Shown here in pieces: positions 60,751 through 64,000 of a DNA stretch of 64,000 bases. Below the pieces are notes generated by a model, which was not told the origin of the DNA, made no database searches, and worked only from the letters and a program-made list of their open reading frames with translations. Origin of the DNA: Gari tellinella. Taxonomy: Eukaryota > Mollusca > Bivalvia > Cardiida > Psammobiidae. Every line of letters begins with the position of its first letter. The stretch's first letter is position 1. The stretch lies in contig OV277859.1 in the NCBI GenBank assembly GCA_922989275.2, positions 88,098,198-88,162,197 on the forward strand, written 5' to 3'. The position numbers and the translations under genes are program-made.

Positions 60751-62960
60751 TCATAACAAGAGTTGTCAGAGAGACAACAAAGCTCGCCACCGGCACCTTT
60801 AGAAACTTAAAAGCACACTCAAGGTCACAAAGGTCAACCTTTTTGCCTGCATAGAAAGGTATTGTCCATATACACTGGCAAATCAAATATGAAAATAACA
60901 CCTCAAGGGACATAGGAATTATAAGCATTTTTGAAACCTAAACGCAGATTTCGAAACCTAAAACCTTTTGCGACCTTAGTTCAAGGTCAAGGACACTGGG
61001 CTAATTTTTTTTGCATGCATGGAAAGGTCGTGTTCATATACACATGCATGCCAAATATGAAAGAAATATCTCAATTGATATATGAGTTAAAGAAATTTTG
61101 AGAAACCTAAAAGCAGACTTTGAAACCTAAACGCGGGTCCTAAGTTCAAGGTCAAGGTCAGAGGGCTCAAACATTTTGCATGAAAGGAAAGATGTTGTCC
61201 ATATAACATGCAAACTGAATATGAAAGGAATAGTTCAATGGACATAGGAGTAATAAAAATTTTGAGAAACCAAAACACAGATTTCGAAAACTAAACATGG
61301 GCCCTAAGTTCAAAGTCAAGGTTACAGGGGTCTAAATTTTGCTGTGCCTGGAAAGGTCTTGTCCATATACACACATAAACCAACTATGAAAGCAATACCT
61401 CAAGGGACATAGAAGTTAAAGGCATTTTTCAAAACCTAAACACAGGACCTAAGTTCAAGGTCAAGGTCACAAGGGTCCAAATTTATATGTGCATGGAAAG
61501 GTCTTGTCCATATACACACACATACCAACTATGAAAGCAATGCCTCAAAGGATATAGAAGTTAAATGCATACGAAACCTAAACGCAGGCCTTTAGTTCAA
61601 GGTCAAGGGGTCTAAATGTTTCTGTGCATCAAAAGGTCATGTCCATATACACATACATACCAAGTATGAAAGCAATACCTCAAAGGACATAGAAGTTAAA
61701 GGCATTTTTCTAAACCTAAACACAGATTTCGAAACCTAAACACAGCCCTAAGTTCAAGGTCAAGGTCACAGGGGTCTAAATTTTTCTGTGCATGTAAAGG
61801 TCTTGTCCATATACACATACATACCGACTATGAAAGCAATACCTCAAGGGACATAGAAGTAAAAGGCATTTTTCTAAACCTAAACGCAGATTTCGAAACC
61901 TAAACGCAGGCCCTAAGTTCAAGGTCAAGGTCACAGGAGTCTAAATTTTTCTGTGCATGGAAAGGTCTTGTCCATATACACACACATACCAACTATGGAA
62001 GCAATACCTCAAGGGATATAGAAGTTTAAAGGCATTTTTTGAAACCTAAACGCAGATTTCGAAACCTAAACGCAGGCCCTAAGTTCAAGGTCAAGGTCAC
62101 AGGGGTCTAAATTTTTCTGTGCATGGAAAGGTCTTGTCCATATACACACACATACCAACTATGGAAGCAATACCTCAAGGGACATAGAAGTTTAAAGGCA
62201 TTTTTTGAAACCTAAACGCAGATTTCGAAACCTAAACGCAGGCCCTAAGTTCAAGGTCAAGGTCACAGGGGTCTAAATTTTTCTGTGCATGGAAAGGTCT
62301 TGTCCATTACACACACATACCAACTATGGAAGCAATACCTCAAGGGACATAGAAGTTTAAAGGCATTTTTTGAAACCTAAACGCAGATTTCGAAACCTAA
62401 ACGCAGGCCCTAAGTTCAAGGTCAAGGTCACAGGGGTCTAAATTTTTCTGAGCATGGAAAGGTCTTGTCTACATACACACACATACCGACTATGGAAGCA
62501 ATACCTTAAGGGACATAGAAGTAAGAGGTGTTTTTCAAAACCTAAACGCAGATTTCGAAACCTAAACACAGGCCATAAGTTCAAGGTCAAGGTCACAGGG
62601 GTCTAAATTTTGCTGTGCATGGAAAGGTCTTGTCCATTTACACATACATACCAACTATGAAAGCAATACCTCAAAGGACATAGAAGTTAAAGGCATTTTT
62701 TCTAAACTGAAACACAGGTCAAGGTCACAGGGATCAACATTTTTCAGTGCATGGAAAGGTCTTGTCCATATACACAAAACATACCAACTATGAAAGCAAT
62801 ACCTCAAGGGACATAGAAGTTATAGACATTTTCTTAAAATTGTTTACGCCGTTCACGACGACGCCGACGACAACGACGACGACAACGACGACGACGACTA
62901 CTACTACACCGGGGGTATTGCAATAGCTCGTCATGTACTACGTACAGGCGAGCTAAAACA
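60751..62960 (+). mobile_element. Tandem-array element (pearl/helentron-associated type proposed)
   Basis: A short hairpin opens it (GTTGTC AGAGA GACAAC at about 60763, then AGCTCGCC). About a dozen tandem copies of a 150-180-bp unit follow (60830-62830), then an ACGACG-type trinucleotide run, then GGGGGTATTGCAATAGCTCG and CGAGCTAAAAC. Unit landmarks are AAACCTAAACGCAG, AAGTTCAAGGTCAAGGTCAC, GGTCTAAATTTTTCTGTGCA, GGAAAGGTCTTGTCCATATA and CCTCAAGGGACATAGAAGTT. Array, microsatellite and hairpin end in this order are known from bivalve pearl-type elements; the assignment is an inference. Confidence 0.65.
62850..62915. repeat. GAC/ACG trinucleotide run
   Basis: CGACGACGCCGACGACAACG and GACGACGACGACTACTACTA form the microsatellite portion of the array element. 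Confidence 0.85.
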
Positions 62961-63012
62961 TATTCTATCGCAAAATCCTCTCAACATAAACATACCCTAT
63001 AACAGATATATA

Positions 63013-63227
63013 TACAGTGGAGAAGACGTTATTCTTTCCCGTTTAAACGTAGAAAAAATTTATTTGAATAACTAATTATTCATTTTAATCTGATAGGCAA
63101 ACAATTTGGAGCCAGATCAGACGCCGGGTTGCCTGGCGTCAGATCTGTCTCCAAATTGTGTGCGAATAAAATGATTGTTTTAGCATAAACGCGTTTTTTG
63201 GGAAATAATAACGTCTTCTCTACTGTA
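63013..63227 (-). mobile_element. B-family element, 215 bp, shortened
   Basis: Ends TACAGTGGAGAAGACGTTAT and AACGTCTTCTCTACTGTA. Hairpin CAAACAATTTGGAGCCAGAT and AGATCTGTCTCCAAATTGTG, apex CCGGGTTGCCTGG. About 35 bp of the left subterminal region is missing. Confidence 0.75.
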
Positions 63228-63253
63228 CCAGGTTTATATCAAAGGTATTGCTG

Positions 63254-63435
63254 TTAACACTTTCATCTTCATAGTATCGTCTGCTTCAAATTGTCGTCAG
63301 CATTGTATTTTCAAATTTTGGGAGATTTCAATTTTGCCTAAAAAAAGACTTGATTCAATTTCAAATAATTTGAATCCTGATCAGACGCCTAAGATACTCG
63401 TTATCAGAACTGGATCCCAAATATTTGGTAATCTA
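63254..63435 (-). mobile_element. P1-like element, hairpin truncated
   Basis: TTAACACTTTCATCTTCATA, GTCTGCTTCAAATTGTCGTC, CAATTTCAAATAATTTGAAT, CCTGATCAGACGCC, then AAGATACTCG: the second arm is only partly recognisable (GAACTGGATCCCAAATA). Confidence 0.55.
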
Positions 63436-63454
63436 GACTATGTTGCTATTGATG

Positions 63455-63676
63455 GTAAAGGAGGTATCCCTTACCCTACCGTAATATCGTCTGCTTTGAA
63501 ATTGTCGTCTGCAAAATGTCTTAAATTGATAATTTTTCTTTTTTCTGTTACATAACCCTAAAGACGGGTGTCAAATAGTTTAGATCAAGATCAGACGCCG
63601 CGTAACGCGGCGTCTGATCTGGTTCCAAACTGTTTGCAAAATAAGGTCATTTCGTGATCGGCAGGTAAATGGTTAA
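63455..63676 (-). mobile_element. P1-like element with strong hairpin
   Basis: ACCCTACCGTAATATCGTCT on the left, GATCGGCAGGTAAATGGTTA on the right. Hairpin at 63570-63639: CAAATAGTTTAGATCAAGAT and GATCTGGTTCCAAACTG with apex CGCGTAACGCG. Confidence 0.65.
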
Positions 63677-63782
63677 TCGGTATGAAAGTGGGCTGAATAT
63701 CAAAAAGATGGGGAGGGGGAGATGCACGCTTTAAGCCAAATGCATTAAACTCTTATCGTGATTAGCACGATCTGAATAAAAA

Positions 63783-63860
63783 TGTGCCAAATAGTTTGGA
63801 TTCAGATCAGACACCGAATAATGTAATGTCTGATTTGCATCCAGAAGTGACATTTTCATT
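63783..63860. repeat. Diverged module I hairpin
   Basis: CCAAATAGTTTGGATTCAGA and CTGATTTGCATCCAGAAGTG with apex ACCGAATAATGTAATGTC. No ends. Confidence 0.5.
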
Positions 63861-64000
63861 AATTGTTCTTTTGTCAAACATTAAAATAAGCTTCCCCCAA
63901 AACCTACATATACGAATTATGGAATAGATTATAATTATAGTATTCTGTGCTAAGGGTGATATATATAGTAGTAGTAGATTTTCGCTCAATGTTAGTGTTA

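Noticed and set aside
62915..62960. Helitron 3' end from a terminal hairpin followed by CTAA
   Set aside because: As a firm call it fails: hairpin spacing and a matching 5' TC end could not be established. Kept only as a proposed relationship for the array element.
1084..63860. CRISPR array or bacterial terminators suggested by many similar hairpins
   Set aside because: The repeats are dispersed at irregular distances, lie inside TIR elements and differ in flanks. The window shows eukaryotic features (intron, SINE, LINE), so neither applies.

Overview
The window looks like transposon-rich, non-coding DNA from an animal, most likely a bivalve mollusc. Evidence for a eukaryote: a GT-AG intron inside a gene fragment, a LINE reverse transcriptase, a tRNA-headed SINE with a 14-bp target-site duplication, a mariner remnant, minisatellites, and dozens of short terminal-inverted-repeat (TIR) elements in AT-rich DNA. 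The bivalve call, perhaps a Dreissena-like mussel, rests on remembered resemblance of the hairpin repeats, SINE tails and LINE tail to mollusc repeats. No search was run. I found no convincing host gene; almost all short open frames are translated repeats.

Most of the window is copies of a few non-autonomous DNA elements, which I name here by structure. TTAA-flanked, piggyBac-like families: P1 and its variants P1b and P1c (ends TTAACCCTTTCAC), C (TTAACTCATTGA or TTAACTCTTTGA), G (TTAACCCATTTG) and D2 (TTAACCCTTTCC). TA-flanked, mariner/pogo-like families: B (TACAGTGGAGAA), D1 (TACAGTAAAACCTC), E (TACAGTCGAACTTC) and F (TACAGTGCTCCCTC). Nearly all carry a long hairpin near their middle. Hairpin module I (arm starts CAAACAGTTTGG, then GATCAGACGCCG) sits in P1, B and F, with variants in C and G. 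Module II (AAGCAGAAAGCTCC type) sits in D1 and D2. The same hairpin therefore occurs in elements with unrelated ends and different target-site types, which is the most interesting signal here.

Layout: 0-2 kb, P1 and F copies. 2.3-5 kb, a large inverted repeat enclosing two oppositely oriented pieces of one intron-containing protein gene. 5-12 kb, mixed small elements. 12.36-12.95 kb, 5' end of a mariner element. 13-39 kb, small elements and foldbacks between stretches with nothing recognisable, including an AT-rich 60-bp array at 31 kb. 39.5-39.8 kb, a complete SINE. 42 kb, a tRNA-like sequence near inverted ends. 45-49.4 kb, a LINE on the minus strand with one frameshift and a 122-bp tandem array in its 3' region. 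52.3-53.4 kb, a 33-bp minisatellite and a TAG microsatellite. 53.7-60.5 kb, more B, P1, F and G copies. 60.75-62.96 kb, a tandem-array element resembling bivalve pearl/helentron-associated repeats. 63-64 kb, B and P1-like copies.

The small elements presumably depend on transposases encoded elsewhere; none is intact here. Six B copies are exactly 250 bp long and look almost identical, so that family probably moved recently. Element boundaries and family calls are by eye and may be off by several bases.
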